Notes under the pieces: model-generated
Told to the model about the DNA's origin: nothing
Database searches by the model: none
What the model saw: the letters and a program-made list of their open reading frames with translations, nothing else
Assembly: GCF_037027585.1 (NCBI RefSeq)
Contig: NZ_JAXCLE010000015.1
Span: forward strand, 29,581-93,580
DNA length: 64,000 nt
Direction of reading: 5' to 3'
Origin: Solibacillus ferritrahens
GTDB lineage: Bacteria; Bacillota; Bacilli; Bacillales_A; Planococcaceae
Made by a program: the position numbers and the translations under genes
In this document: positions 37,250-46,487 of the stretch, piece by piece
Layout of the letters: each line of letters starts with the position of its first letter
Position numbering within the stretch: the stretch's first letter is position 1

Positions 37250-38134
37250 ATGGAAAACGCGTTAAAGCAATTTATTGAGCAAAATATCCCACAAATTGAA
37301 GCGACGATGTATGAGCTTGTAGAAAAAATTCAGGCACCGGCCCATTTGAAAGAGTCGATGCTCTATTCACTAAAAGCAGGTGGAAAACGAATTCGTCCAT
37401 TATTTGTCGCGGCGGTTTGTGAAATGTATAATCAATCGCTAGAAGCAAGCTATACAGTTGGCTCTGCGGTTGAAATGATTCATACGTATTCTCTAATCCA
37501 TGATGACTTACCTTGCATGGATGACGATGAGTTGCGTCGTGGTAAGCCTACGAACCATGTCGTGTATGGAGAGGCATTGGCAACATTGGCAGGTGATGCA
37601 TTAAATACAATTGCGTTTGGAGTCATTGCTCGACTGAACAATATTCCTGCAGAAAAACGAATTGAACTGATAAATTTATTAAGTGTTGCTGCAGGTGCAG
37701 AAGGAATGGTCGGTGGACAGATTCTGGATATGGATGGCGAAAAACGCCTTTTAAACTTACAGGAGCTTGAAACAGTTCATGTAAATAAAACAGGAGCATT
37801 ATTGCGCTTTAGCATCGAATCGGGTGCCGTTTTAGCAGGTGCTAGTGAGTCAGACCGTCAAGCTTTAGTAGAATATGCACACCATATTGGTTTAGCGTTC
37901 CAAATCCAGGATGACATTTTAGATATTGAGGGAACTTCAGAGCAACTAGGTAAAACAGCAGGTAAAGATATTGTAAGTGAAAAAAGTACATACCCTGCAT
38001 TACTAACATTAGAAGGTGCAAAAAGTAAACTTAATGAGCATTATGAACTGGCAATTGAGGCATTAAGGAAGATTGATATCGATACTTCCTTACTTCAACA
38101 ATTTGCACAATATATTGTGAGACGTAATAACTAA
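37250..38134 (+). CDS. ispA: Farnesyl diphosphate synthase
   Basis: 294-residue prenyltransferase that condenses isopentenyl diphosphate with dimethylallyl and geranyl diphosphate. First aspartate motif DDLPCMDDD with upstream SLIH, second motif QIQDDILDIEG, and GGKRIRPLF for diphosphate binding. It starts three bases after xseB. With dxs next to it, two steps of isoprenoid supply are encoded together. Confidence 0.94.
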   Translation: MENALKQFIEQNIPQIEATMYELVEKIQAPAHLKESMLYSLKAGGKRIRPLFVAAVCEMYNQSLEASYTVGSAVEMIHTYSLIHDDLPCMDDDELRRGKPTNHVVYGEALATLAGDALNTIAFGVIARLNNIPAEKRIELINLLSVAAGAEGMVGGQILDMDGEKRLLNLQELETVHVNKTGALLRFSIESGAVLAGASESDRQALVEYAHHIGLAFQIQDDILDIEGTSEQLGKTAGKDIVSEKSTYPALLTLEGAKSKLNEHYELAIEALRKIDIDTSLLQQFAQYIVRRNN

Positions 38135-38222
38135 AATGTGTTAAACTTTTTTCTTGGGTTGTACATTGATATAATAGAAAAATCACAAAGGTGAATAAAC
38201 TGATGAAAAGGTGCGTGTAGAG

Positions 38223-40118
38223 ATGGATTTAACTAAAATTTCTAGTCCATCCTTTTTAAAAGACTTGAATAAAAAGCAACTAGAAGCGCTGGCAGGCGAA
38301 ATTCGCGCTTTTCTAATCGAAAAATGTTCAATAACTGGCGGTCATATTGGCCCTAATTTAGGCGTAGTTGAGCTGACGATTGCATTGCATAAAGCTTTTA
38401 ATAGTCCAAAGGATAAATTTTTATGGGATGTTGGACACCAGGCATATGTCCACAAAATTTTAACAGGTCGGGCAGGCCAATTTGATACTTTACGTCAATT
38501 TAAAGGGCTATGCGGTTTCCCGAAGCTTGTCGAAAGCGAACATGATATGTGGGAAACGGGTCATAGCTCCACATCTTTATCTGCAGCGATGGGTATGGCA
38601 GCAGCTAGGGATATTAAAGGAGATAAAAACTTTGTAGTTCCTATTATTGGTGATGGTGCTTTAACTGGCGGTATGGCTCTGGAAGCGCTTAACCATATCG
38701 GTCACGAAAAAACAAATATGATTGTCATTTTAAATGACAATGAAATGTCGATTGCGCCAAATGTCGGAGCACTTCATGACGTATTGGGTAGACTTCGTAC
38801 TGCAAAGGAATATTCTCGTGCTAAAGAGGACTTGGAATCATTAATCCACAAAATTCCTATGGTCGGCGATAAATTGGCAGCTACTGCAGAGCGTGTAAAA
38901 GATAGCTTAAAATATTTGGTTGTTTCAGGTGTTTTCTTTGAAGAATTAGGTTTCAAATATTTAGGTCCTATCGATGGACATGATTTTGAAGCATTAGAAA
39001 AAACATTGGACTATGCAAAAAAAGTTCAAGGTCCAGTTTTAGTGCATGTTATTACGAAAAAGGGTAAAGGCTACAAACCAGCAGAAGATGATACAGTCGG
39101 TACGTGGCACGGAACTGGTCCATATAAAATGGAAACAGGTGCATTTGTAAAATCTGCCTCTAAAGGTCCTGCGTGGAGTAGTTTAGTGGCGGAATCGGTT
39201 CGTAAATGCATGAATGAGGATAACCGCATTGTGACAATTACACCAGCAATGCCAGTTGGATCGAAGCTTGAAGGGATTCAACGCGACTTCCCGAATCGTT
39301 TTTATGATGTCGGAATTGCAGAGCAGCATGCAACGACAATGGCTGCAGGTCTTGCCACACAGCAAATGAAACCGTTTTTATCGATTTATTCGACGTTTTT
39401 GCAGCGTGCGTATGATCAGGTTCTACATGATATTGCACGTCCAAACCTGAATGTATTTATCGGAATTGACCGTGCAGGCTTAGTTGGAGCTGATGGCGAA
39501 ACACATCAGGGCGTATTTGATATTTCATTTTTACGTCATATCCCAAACTTCGTATTAATGATGCCAAAGGATGAAAATGAAGGCCAGCATATGGTGAAAA
39601 CTGCACTAGAGTATAATGATGGTCCTATAGCACTTCGTTATCCTCGAGGTAATGGCTATGGAGTAGAAATGGATGCAGAAATGAAAGCATTGCCGATTGG
39701 TTCATGGGAAGTATTACGTGAAGGAACAGATGCCGTTATTTTAACTTTCGGTACAACGATTCCAATGGCATTACATGCAGCTGAGTTATTGGCTGACCAG
39801 GGCATTTCTGTACGTGTTGTGAATGCACGTTTTATCAAACCTATGGACGAAGCAATGTTGCATGAAATTATGCAGGCAAACCTGCCAATTTTAACAATTG
39901 AAGAAACGATGCTGCAAGGTGGTTTTGGCAGTGCAGTATTAGAATTTGCCTTCGATAAGCAATATCGCAATGTGCAGCTGGACCGTATCGGTATTCCGGA
40001 CGAATTTATAGAGCACGGTGAAGTAGATCTATTATTGGAAGAAATTAACGTGACGGCTGAAGAAGCGGTAAAACGCATTACACAGCTCGTACCGAATAAA
40101 CAGTCGGATAGGGTTTAA
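38223..40118 (+). CDS. dxs: 1-deoxy-D-xylulose-5-phosphate synthase
   Basis: 631-residue thiamine-diphosphate enzyme, first step of the MEP isoprenoid pathway (pyruvate plus glyceraldehyde-3-phosphate). The GDGALTGGMALEALNHIG ... NDNEMSI segment binds thiamine diphosphate; the transketolase-type middle domain has DVGIAEQHATTMAAGLA and a C-terminal domain follows. ATG at 38223 (MDLTKISS) matches family N termini; a GTG four codons earlier is possible. A five-codon open frame just upstream may couple translation. Confidence 0.94.
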   Translation: MDLTKISSPSFLKDLNKKQLEALAGEIRAFLIEKCSITGGHIGPNLGVVELTIALHKAFNSPKDKFLWDVGHQAYVHKILTGRAGQFDTLRQFKGLCGFPKLVESEHDMWETGHSSTSLSAAMGMAAARDIKGDKNFVVPIIGDGALTGGMALEALNHIGHEKTNMIVILNDNEMSIAPNVGALHDVLGRLRTAKEYSRAKEDLESLIHKIPMVGDKLAATAERVKDSLKYLVVSGVFFEELGFKYLGPIDGHDFEALEKTLDYAKKVQGPVLVHVITKKGKGYKPAEDDTVGTWHGTGPYKMETGAFVKSASKGPAWSSLVAESVRKCMNEDNRIVTITPAMPVGSKLEGIQRDFPNRFYDVGIAEQHATTMAAGLATQQMKPFLSIYSTFLQRAYDQVLHDIARPNLNVFIGIDRAGLVGADGETHQGVFDISFLRHIPNFVLMMPKDENEGQHMVKTALEYNDGPIALRYPRGNGYGVEMDAEMKALPIGSWEVLREGTDAVILTFGTTIPMALHAAELLADQGISVRVVNARFIKPMDEAMLHEIMQANLPILTIEETMLQGGFGSAVLEFAFDKQYRNVQLDRIGIPDEFIEHGEVDLLLEEINVTAEEAVKRITQLVPNKQSDRV

Positions 40119-40124
40119 TATAGA

Positions 40125-40943
40125 ATGACAAAGCAAAAAAAAGAACGGGTAGATGTATTGCTTGTAGAGCGTGGTTTGTGCGAAACAAGGGAAAAGGCAA
40201 AGCGCTCAATTATGGCAGGACTTGTATTTTCCAATGAAGTTCGTATCGACAAAGCAGGGGAAAAAATTGAGGTTGACGCCCCTCTGCAAGTAAAAGGTTC
40301 ACAATTAAAATATGTATCACGCGGCGGACTTAAGCTGGAAAAGGCACTTGAAATTTTTGATTTGTCCGTAGATGGCAAGCTAATGCTTGATATCGGTTCG
40401 TCAACAGGTGGATTTACAGACTGTGCCTTACAAAACGGTGCCCGCCATTGTTATGCACTTGATGTGGGATCGAATCAGCTCGCATGGAAAATCCGATCTG
40501 ATGAACGTGTAACGGTCATGGAAAAGACAAATTTCCGTTACACAAAACCGGAAGATTTGACAGAAGGCTTACCGGATTTTGCGACAATAGATGTTTCCTT
40601 TATTTCTTTATCGCTAATTCTACCTGTTTTGAAAACGGTTTTAGTGCAAGGTGGCAATGTGATGGCCCTTGTAAAGCCACAATTTGAAGCTGGCAGGGAA
40701 AACGTAGGGAAAAAAGGAATTGTACGGGATCCGAAAATTCATTTAGCTGTATTAGAAGAAACAGCTAAAATGGCGACTGACAATGGCTTTGTTGTTAAGG
40801 ATGCATCATTCTCTCCGATAACTGGTGGGGAAGGCAATATTGAATTTTTATTCCATTTGTATAACCCTCATGATGGTGAAGAAGTAGACGCATTTACAAA
40901 CTTTGATCAAGTCGTAAACGATGCACATACTAGTTTAAAATAA
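40125..40943 (+). CDS. yqxC: TlyA-family rRNA 2'-O-methyltransferase (YqxC)
   Basis: 272-residue protein with an S4 RNA-binding domain (RVDVLLVERGLCETREKAKRSIMAGLV) and an FtsJ-like methyltransferase domain with the SAM motif LDIGSSTGGFTDC and catalytic-type VKPQFEAGREN. Homologues methylate 16S and 23S rRNA. It starts seven bases after dxs and ends in a terminator. Normal length. Confidence 0.92.
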   Translation: MTKQKKERVDVLLVERGLCETREKAKRSIMAGLVFSNEVRIDKAGEKIEVDAPLQVKGSQLKYVSRGGLKLEKALEIFDLSVDGKLMLDIGSSTGGFTDCALQNGARHCYALDVGSNQLAWKIRSDERVTVMEKTNFRYTKPEDLTEGLPDFATIDVSFISLSLILPVLKTVLVQGGNVMALVKPQFEAGRENVGKKGIVRDPKIHLAVLEETAKMATDNGFVVKDASFSPITGGEGNIEFLFHLYNPHDGEEVDAFTNFDQVVNDAHTSLK

Positions 40944-40945
40944 TG

Positions 40946-40988
40946 AAAAGTACAAAATGGGTCGATTTGACTTATTTTGTGCTTTTTA
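40946..40988 (+). terminator. Terminator after yqxC
   Basis: AAAAGTACAAAAT pairs with ATTTTGTGCTTTT around a 14-base loop, followed by a T-rich stretch. Confidence 0.8.
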
Positions 40989-41037
40989 TTTTTAAAATAA
41001 AGCAATCTAAACTTAGTGGAAGGAGATAAATATAAAT

Positions 41038-42675
41038 ATGAAGCATTATTTCATCGGTTTACTAAGCTTCATTGTACTTTTTGTATTTCAAACGACTGCA
41101 CAGGCTGTAGACCTGAATTTGCCGTATGGTGGTGAAGTAGAAACGGTAAAAGCAAACAATGTAAATGCGCAGCTAAACGATTTAAATCAATACCCAGAAT
41201 ATTTTATCGGAACAGAAACTCGAAATACGCAAATTATTATTCCGGATGAGCCGACATTGAAAATGCTTAATGCCGCACTTGAAATGACAACTTACTTATC
41301 AAATCTCTCGGCTTACAATAAAGTGAAACTATTAAAAGAATCACAGGTGAAAACCATTTTCGATGCGACTGTTATAATTGGGCTGGAAAATCAATTTAAA
41401 AATGCATCATTTAATGAGTTAATACGTAATAGTAAAGTTAAAGATGGCCTATCACTTACAATCCAGCCAATTACTTTACAACAATCTACTAAAAATATAC
41501 TTGTCCTTACAGGCGAAGAGGATACTGTGTTTGAAAAAATAGGTGTATTAACAGAGGAAGTATTCATTCAGCAGTTATACGGCAGCCAATTAACCATTTC
41601 AAATATGCCAATAATAAAAAACAGGACAGATATAAATTTAATTACATTTAAAAATATGGGGATTCCGAGTATAACGTTAAGTGGTGAAAAGATGAATTCG
41701 GATACATATTCTTATTATATGCCTTACTATCCATTTATCGATATGAAGGCTAGTGTCGAACTCCACTTAAAGGTTTCTGAGATGATTCAATCAAGTCAAA
41801 GAGAGAAAAGTAACCCGCTGGAAGAATTGGTGCTTCTCGTCAACAATGTGCCTCATAGTATTAATTTACGCAACGTAAAAGCAGATAGAAATGGTGATAT
41901 TTTTATTGAAGTTCCACTAAGTAAAGCGGTTTTTACAAGTTCAACTTTCATGAATATTCAGCTTACAGCAAATGGGTTGCTTAATAATCCTAAAAAATGG
42001 GTTTATATTGACGAATCGAGTACATTGAATTTCCATGTCGACAAGCAAACGGTATCACAATTCACATTCCGCTTCTTTCCATTTCCTAAAACTGATGAAC
42101 CTATCACGATTGTAGTGCCCGATTTATATCGTTGGTCTGATTTATTAGCCGTATATGAGGCACTTACGATTAATAATAAGTTGCCAAAAATAACGCTTAT
42201 ACATACAGATGATGTTAAAACTGACCTTTTGAAAAAGAGTCATGTTATTTTTATTGGCGGTAAAAAACAGCACGAACTGTTAAAGGATGAAGTATTAGTT
42301 GTTCATTACAATGATAAAGTTCCTGATTTAACAGAGCACGGATTTTTCAATGTAATGGAATTTGCATTTATTCAAAATAATCCTTGGGATGAGGACTATG
42401 CTCTAGTAGTTTTTGATGCCGTTAGCAATACAGACCAATATGTGCCGAAGGAATTTGCAGCAAGTTTAAAAATGCTGGGGGACAATGCCAATATTGCGGT
42501 GAATGGCAGCGGTGGCAAAGTTCATACAAATCAAGCGCAAATCACCGAAAAAAACCTGACGCAAAAACTAACATCAAACATGCTTGATAGTAATAGTTTC
42601 TATCTGCTTTTCCTATTCCTATTTGTAGTCATTGCATTGATTGTTTATGTTTGGCGAAAACGGAAGAAGAAATAG
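41038..42675 (+). CDS. Membrane-anchored BcsB-like surface protein
   Basis: 545-residue protein with an N-terminal signal peptide (to about AQAVD, residue 23), a long outer domain, and a C-terminal membrane helix (FYLLFLFLFVVIALIVYVW) before a basic tail. The stretch EELVLLVNNVPHSINLRNV ... VPLSKAVF ... NIQLTANGL ... WVYIDESSTLNFHV has the layout of BcsB, the cellulose-synthase partner with carbohydrate-binding modules. No BcsA-type synthase is next to it. Bacillus has no gene here between yqxC and ahrC. Family call is tentative. Confidence 0.5.
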   Translation: MKHYFIGLLSFIVLFVFQTTAQAVDLNLPYGGEVETVKANNVNAQLNDLNQYPEYFIGTETRNTQIIIPDEPTLKMLNAALEMTTYLSNLSAYNKVKLLKESQVKTIFDATVIIGLENQFKNASFNELIRNSKVKDGLSLTIQPITLQQSTKNILVLTGEEDTVFEKIGVLTEEVFIQQLYGSQLTISNMPIIKNRTDINLITFKNMGIPSITLSGEKMNSDTYSYYMPYYPFIDMKASVELHLKVSEMIQSSQREKSNPLEELVLLVNNVPHSINLRNVKADRNGDIFIEVPLSKAVFTSSTFMNIQLTANGLLNNPKKWVYIDESSTLNFHVDKQTVSQFTFRFFPFPKTDEPITIVVPDLYRWSDLLAVYEALTINNKLPKITLIHTDDVKTDLLKKSHVIFIGGKKQHELLKDEVLVVHYNDKVPDLTEHGFFNVMEFAFIQNNPWDEDYALVVFDAVSNTDQYVPKEFAASLKMLGDNANIAVNGSGGKVHTNQAQITEKNLTQKLTSNMLDSNSFYLLFLFLFVVIALIVYVWRKRKKK

Positions 42676-42869
42676 TAAATTATAAGATAATTTCAAAAGC
42701 TTTTCGTAAAATTATACGAAGAGCTTTTACTTTTTTTAGGTTTATAACAGAATAAATGCTGATAAAAAAGGGTAATTGAACATATGTACGATTTTTTCTT
42801 GTATTTCTTTTATGCAAGTGGTAGTGTAAATATACATATATTCTTATCCATTTTAATGAGGTGACTTTT

Positions 42870-43319
42870 GTGAACAAAGGACAACGCCATATTCGTATTC
42901 GCGATATTATTACAAATAATGAAATTGAAACACAAGATGATTTAGTCGATCATTTAAAAAATGCGGGCTACAATGTCACACAAGCTACCGTTTCCCGTGA
43001 TATTAAAGAATTGCATCTAGTAAAAGTTCCCCTGCAGGACGGCCGATATAAATATAGTTTACCAGCAGATCAACGTTTCAACCCAATTCAAAAATTGCAT
43101 CGATCATTGGCGGATGCATTCGTATCGATTGATGGGGCTTCACATTTTTTGGTAATGAAAACATTACCGGGGAATGCCAATGCTATCGGATCGTTATTGG
43201 ATCACTTGGATTGGTCGGAAATTTTAGGGACAATCTGTGGTGATGATACGATTCTAATTATGTGCCGTACAGAAAACGATCGTGAAGATATAAAAAATCG
43301 ATTATTAGATATGCTGTAA
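42870..43319 (+). CDS. ahrC: Arginine repressor
   Basis: 149-residue ArgR/AhrC repressor and activator that binds DNA as an arginine-bound hexamer. N-terminal winged helix MNKGQRHIRIRDIITNNEIETQDDLVDHL with TQATVSRDIKELHLVKV, C-terminal oligomer domain with GNANAIGSLLDHL and GTICGDDTILIMCR. GTG at 42870 follows GAGGTGAC and gives the exact Bacillus N terminus. It is 16 bases before recN. Confidence 0.96.
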   Translation: MNKGQRHIRIRDIITNNEIETQDDLVDHLKNAGYNVTQATVSRDIKELHLVKVPLQDGRYKYSLPADQRFNPIQKLHRSLADAFVSIDGASHFLVMKTLPGNANAIGSLLDHLDWSEILGTICGDDTILIMCRTENDREDIKNRLLDML

Positions 43320-43335
43320 ATCGAGGTGGAGTGGT

Positions 43336-45027
43336 TTGTTAAGAGAATTAAGCATTCGAAATTTTGCTATTATAGATGATTTAACTGTAAGTTTTTCTGA
43401 AGGGTTAACTGTATTAACAGGTGAAACGGGTGCCGGTAAATCAATTATTATTGATGCTGTTAATATATTGGCCGGTGGTCGCGGATCAACCGAGTTTATC
43501 CGTCATGGTGAAAAAAAGGCGGAGCTGGGTGGACTATTCCAGGTTAATAATTGTCACCATCCGATATTTATGAAACTCGAAGAACATGGAGTGGAGGCAG
43601 AAGAAGGTACCATTATTCTGCGCCGTGATTTACATGATTCGGGAAAAAGCATTTGCCGAGTTAATGGTAAACTCGTCCCTTTATCTGTTTTACGGGATAT
43701 CGGAGGCAGTTTAATTGATATTCATGGTCAGCATGAAAATCAGGAGCTCATGGATGAGAAATTCCATATTCATTTATTGGACCATTTTGCACAACATGAA
43801 CTCCAATCTGTAAAAGCGCAATATAGCGAAGCCTATGAAGCGTATCGCCAGCTAAAAAAAGAATTTGCTGATCTAAGTATGGACGAGCAGCGGATGGCAC
43901 AGCGAATCGATTTATACCAATTCCAGATTCAGGAGCTTGAGCAGGCTGCATTAAAAGAGGATGAAGAGGATGAGCTGAACGAAGAACGACTTCGTTTAAT
44001 GAATTTCCATAAAATCTTCGAACGGGCAAACGTAGCATATGAAGCGATCTCCGGTGATGCGAATGGTCTTGATTTTATCGGTAATGCTATGAATGCACTT
44101 GAAGATATTGTGGCGCTCGATTCGAATTTCAAAGAGCCATCAGAAGCTGTCACAACAAGTTTTTATGCTCTTCAGGATGCAGCGTATCAGATTAAAAATG
44201 TGCTTGATGATTTGGAATATGATGCTGAACGTCTAAATGAAGTTGAGCAGCGTCTGGCATTATATCAAAATATGAAACGCAAATATGGTACGACTGTGGA
44301 AGAAATTTTAAACTACTATGAAAAAATTGAAGAAGAGCTTAGCCAACTTATGAACCGTGATGAAACATTGCAACGAAATGAACAATTATTAGCGGGTATG
44401 GAAGAAAATCTAAACCAAATTGCAGACGAATTAACAGCAATTCGCAAAGAAAATGCCATAAAGCTAAGTGAAGCAATTATGAATGAATTGCGCATGCTTC
44501 ATATGGAAAAAGCACAGTTTATCGTTCAGTTTAATACATTGGCACAATTTGATGCAAATGGTAAAGACTTTGTGGCATTCTATATTTCGACTAATGTCGG
44601 GGAACCACCAAAGTCGTTACCAAAAGTGGCATCAGGTGGAGAGCTTTCGCGAATGATGCTTGCTTTGAAAACAATTTTTTCAACATCAAATGGCATTACC
44701 TCAATCATTTTTGATGAGGTTGATACAGGTGTAAGTGGTCGTGTTGCGCAGGCAATAGCAGAGAAGATTGCTGCAATCTCAGTGAACTCCCAAGTATTGT
44801 GTATATCGCATCTACCACAGGTAGCGGCAATGGCTGATCATCATTATTATATTAAAAAGCAGGTTGAGTATGATCGTACCTTTACGACTCTTTCTGAAAT
44901 GGAAGAAAAGGAACGCGTTGAAGAAATCAGCCGCATGATGAGTGGCTCAGAAATTACAGAGCTTACATTACAACATGCTTCAGAATTAATCCAAATGGCA
45001 AATGAACGTAAAGAATCCATGAAATAA
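43336..45027 (+). CDS. recN: DNA repair protein RecN
   Basis: 563-residue SMC-like ATPase that gathers at double-strand breaks. N-terminal LRELSIRNFAIIDDLTVSF and Walker A TGETGAGKSII; two coiled-coil arms around 155-230 and 315-380; C-terminal signature ASGGELSRMMLALK and Walker B IIFDEVDTGVSG. It starts with TTG at 43336 after GAGGTGGAG. Ends in a strong terminator. Confidence 0.96.
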   Translation: MLRELSIRNFAIIDDLTVSFSEGLTVLTGETGAGKSIIIDAVNILAGGRGSTEFIRHGEKKAELGGLFQVNNCHHPIFMKLEEHGVEAEEGTIILRRDLHDSGKSICRVNGKLVPLSVLRDIGGSLIDIHGQHENQELMDEKFHIHLLDHFAQHELQSVKAQYSEAYEAYRQLKKEFADLSMDEQRMAQRIDLYQFQIQELEQAALKEDEEDELNEERLRLMNFHKIFERANVAYEAISGDANGLDFIGNAMNALEDIVALDSNFKEPSEAVTTSFYALQDAAYQIKNVLDDLEYDAERLNEVEQRLALYQNMKRKYGTTVEEILNYYEKIEEELSQLMNRDETLQRNEQLLAGMEENLNQIADELTAIRKENAIKLSEAIMNELRMLHMEKAQFIVQFNTLAQFDANGKDFVAFYISTNVGEPPKSLPKVASGGELSRMMLALKTIFSTSNGITSIIFDEVDTGVSGRVAQAIAEKIAAISVNSQVLCISHLPQVAAMADHHYYIKKQVEYDRTFTTLSEMEEKERVEEISRMMSGSEITELTLQHASELIQMANERKESMK

Positions 45028-45038
45028 TAAATTATAGA

Positions 45039-45076
45039 GCCGTCTAAAAATTTTAAAAATTTTTTAGACGGCTTTT
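45039..45076 (+). terminator. Terminator after recN
   Basis: GCCGTCTAAAAA pairs with TTTTTAGACGGC, with further A-T pairs inside, followed by TTTT. Confidence 0.92.
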
Positions 45077-45225
45077 GCTGTTTTTATTATTACAAAACGA
45101 TGAGCAATCGCTACTTTCAGCTAATTAGAATTGAATACATTCTAATTTTTCCTCATATCAACAAAATTTTTCCGTTCATAACTCCTTCGTTTCTTCACAT
45201 AGTAAGCGCATAGAGGAGGTGAATA

Positions 45226-46149
45226 ATGATAAAAAAATGGTCGTTACTCGTTGCAATGCTTTTTATATTGTCGCCAATGCAGGTTTTTGGGAAATCTTTA
45301 ATTCCGATGGGGCATTCAATCGGAGTACAATTGCAAATGCCATATGTTATAGTTGCTCAGGACGTTTTATTAGAAAGTAGTGAATGGCTGAAAAAGGGAG
45401 AGCGGGTTTTAAAATTAAATGGTGAAAAAATTAGCCAGCTAGACGAATTATCCGGTAAAGATGAATCGTTTACCCTAACATTGGAAAATGGAAAGCAACA
45501 GCGAGAAATTAGTGTATCTGCCCATGAATTGATACATTTAAAACCATTTTTAAGAAGCGAAACGGATGGTGTAGGAACACTCACGTATATCGATCCCGAA
45601 ACGATGGAATACGGAGCACTTGGCCATCAAATTGTAGACTCCACGATGAAACTGCCTCCAAAATTCAGTGAAGGTGCTATTTATGAAGCATCCATTTCAC
45701 AGGTGAAAAAGAGTACTCCGGGACAACCAGGCTACAAAATTTCAATTGTAGATAAAACCCAAACACCACTCGGAACTGTTAACAGTAATGATGTATACGG
45801 TATTTTTGGGAATTGGGAACAATCATTACATGACAGTTTGCATCCACCGCTTGAAATTATACATGCCAATGAATTAAAAAAAGGAAAAGCACAAATCTTA
45901 ACGGCAATCGACGGTGAAGAAGTTAATTTGTTTGATATAAAAATTGACAAACAAACGGATAATACGTTTACGTTCCATGTTGTGGATGAACGTCTTATTG
46001 ATAAAACGGGCGGTATTGTTCAAGGGATGAGCGGCAGTCCGATTATTCAGGACAATCAATTTGTCGGAGCGGTTACGCACATGTTTATTGAAGAGCCTAC
46101 AAAAGGTGCAGGAATTCTTGTCATAGAAATGTTAAAAAAGAGCCCATAA
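45226..46149 (+). CDS. spoIVB: SpoIVB peptidase, short form
   Basis: 307-residue S55 serine peptidase secreted by the forespore; it signals activation of pro-sigma-K. A signal peptide covers residues 1-22, a PDZ domain about 30-100 (GVQLQMPYVIVAQDVLLESSEWLKKGERVLKLNGEK), then the peptidase with GALGHQIVD (catalytic His) and IVQGMSGSPIIQ (catalytic Ser). The Bacillus subtilis protein is about 425 residues; the N-terminal region is shorter here but all catalytic parts are present. Ribosome-binding site GAGGAGGTG. Confidence 0.93.
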   Translation: MIKKWSLLVAMLFILSPMQVFGKSLIPMGHSIGVQLQMPYVIVAQDVLLESSEWLKKGERVLKLNGEKISQLDELSGKDESFTLTLENGKQQREISVSAHELIHLKPFLRSETDGVGTLTYIDPETMEYGALGHQIVDSTMKLPPKFSEGAIYEASISQVKKSTPGQPGYKISIVDKTQTPLGTVNSNDVYGIFGNWEQSLHDSLHPPLEIIHANELKKGKAQILTAIDGEEVNLFDIKIDKQTDNTFTFHVVDERLIDKTGGIVQGMSGSPIIQDNQFVGAVTHMFIEEPTKGAGILVIEMLKKSP

Positions 46150-46160
46150 TAAAAAATTTT

Positions 46161-46194
46161 TGACTATACTTTATTAAAAGTGTAGTCATTTTTT
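46161..46194 (+). terminator. Terminator after spoIVB
   Basis: TGACTATACTTT pairs with AAAGTGTAGTCA (one wobble) and is followed by TTTTTT. It separates spoIVB from the spo0A promoter region. Confidence 0.88.
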
Positions 46195-46226
46195 CCTTTT
46201 TTCTTTACAATAGTACATATAGAAAA

Positions 46227-46426
46227 TTCGACAAATGAAGAACCATATATTTCCTTGTCGATAAAGGTAGAAAACATAATACTTGTTACTCATTTTTGTT
46301 AAAAGAGAAGGATTTTTAGAAATGCTGTCGAAAGTTCCCTACAGGACAATGCAAAAGGGGATTAGAATCAACTGTCGATCATTTTTGTTATATTTTTATG
46401 ACAAATAATTTAGCACTTGTTAATAT
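46227..46426 (+). promoter_or_regulatory. spo0A control region with 0A boxes and two candidate promoters
   Basis: Four Spo0A-box-like sites lie in the 340 bases before spo0A: a perfect TTTGTCGAA on the minus strand at 46227-46235, TTGTCGATA at 46255, TGTCGAA at 46326-46332 and TGTCGA at 46374. A sigma-A promoter is ATGACA (46398-46403), 17 bases, TAATAT (46421-46426). AAGGATTTT at 46308-46316 resembles a sigma-H -35 box with a poor -10 near the third 0A box. This matches the known autoregulation and promoter switch of spo0A. The sigma-H assignment is weak. Confidence 0.6.
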
Positions 46427-46487
46427 GCTCGGCAAAATTTGCTATTGTAGTGAATAAAGAATTGCATAAAATAAAGGGGGATTTTGA

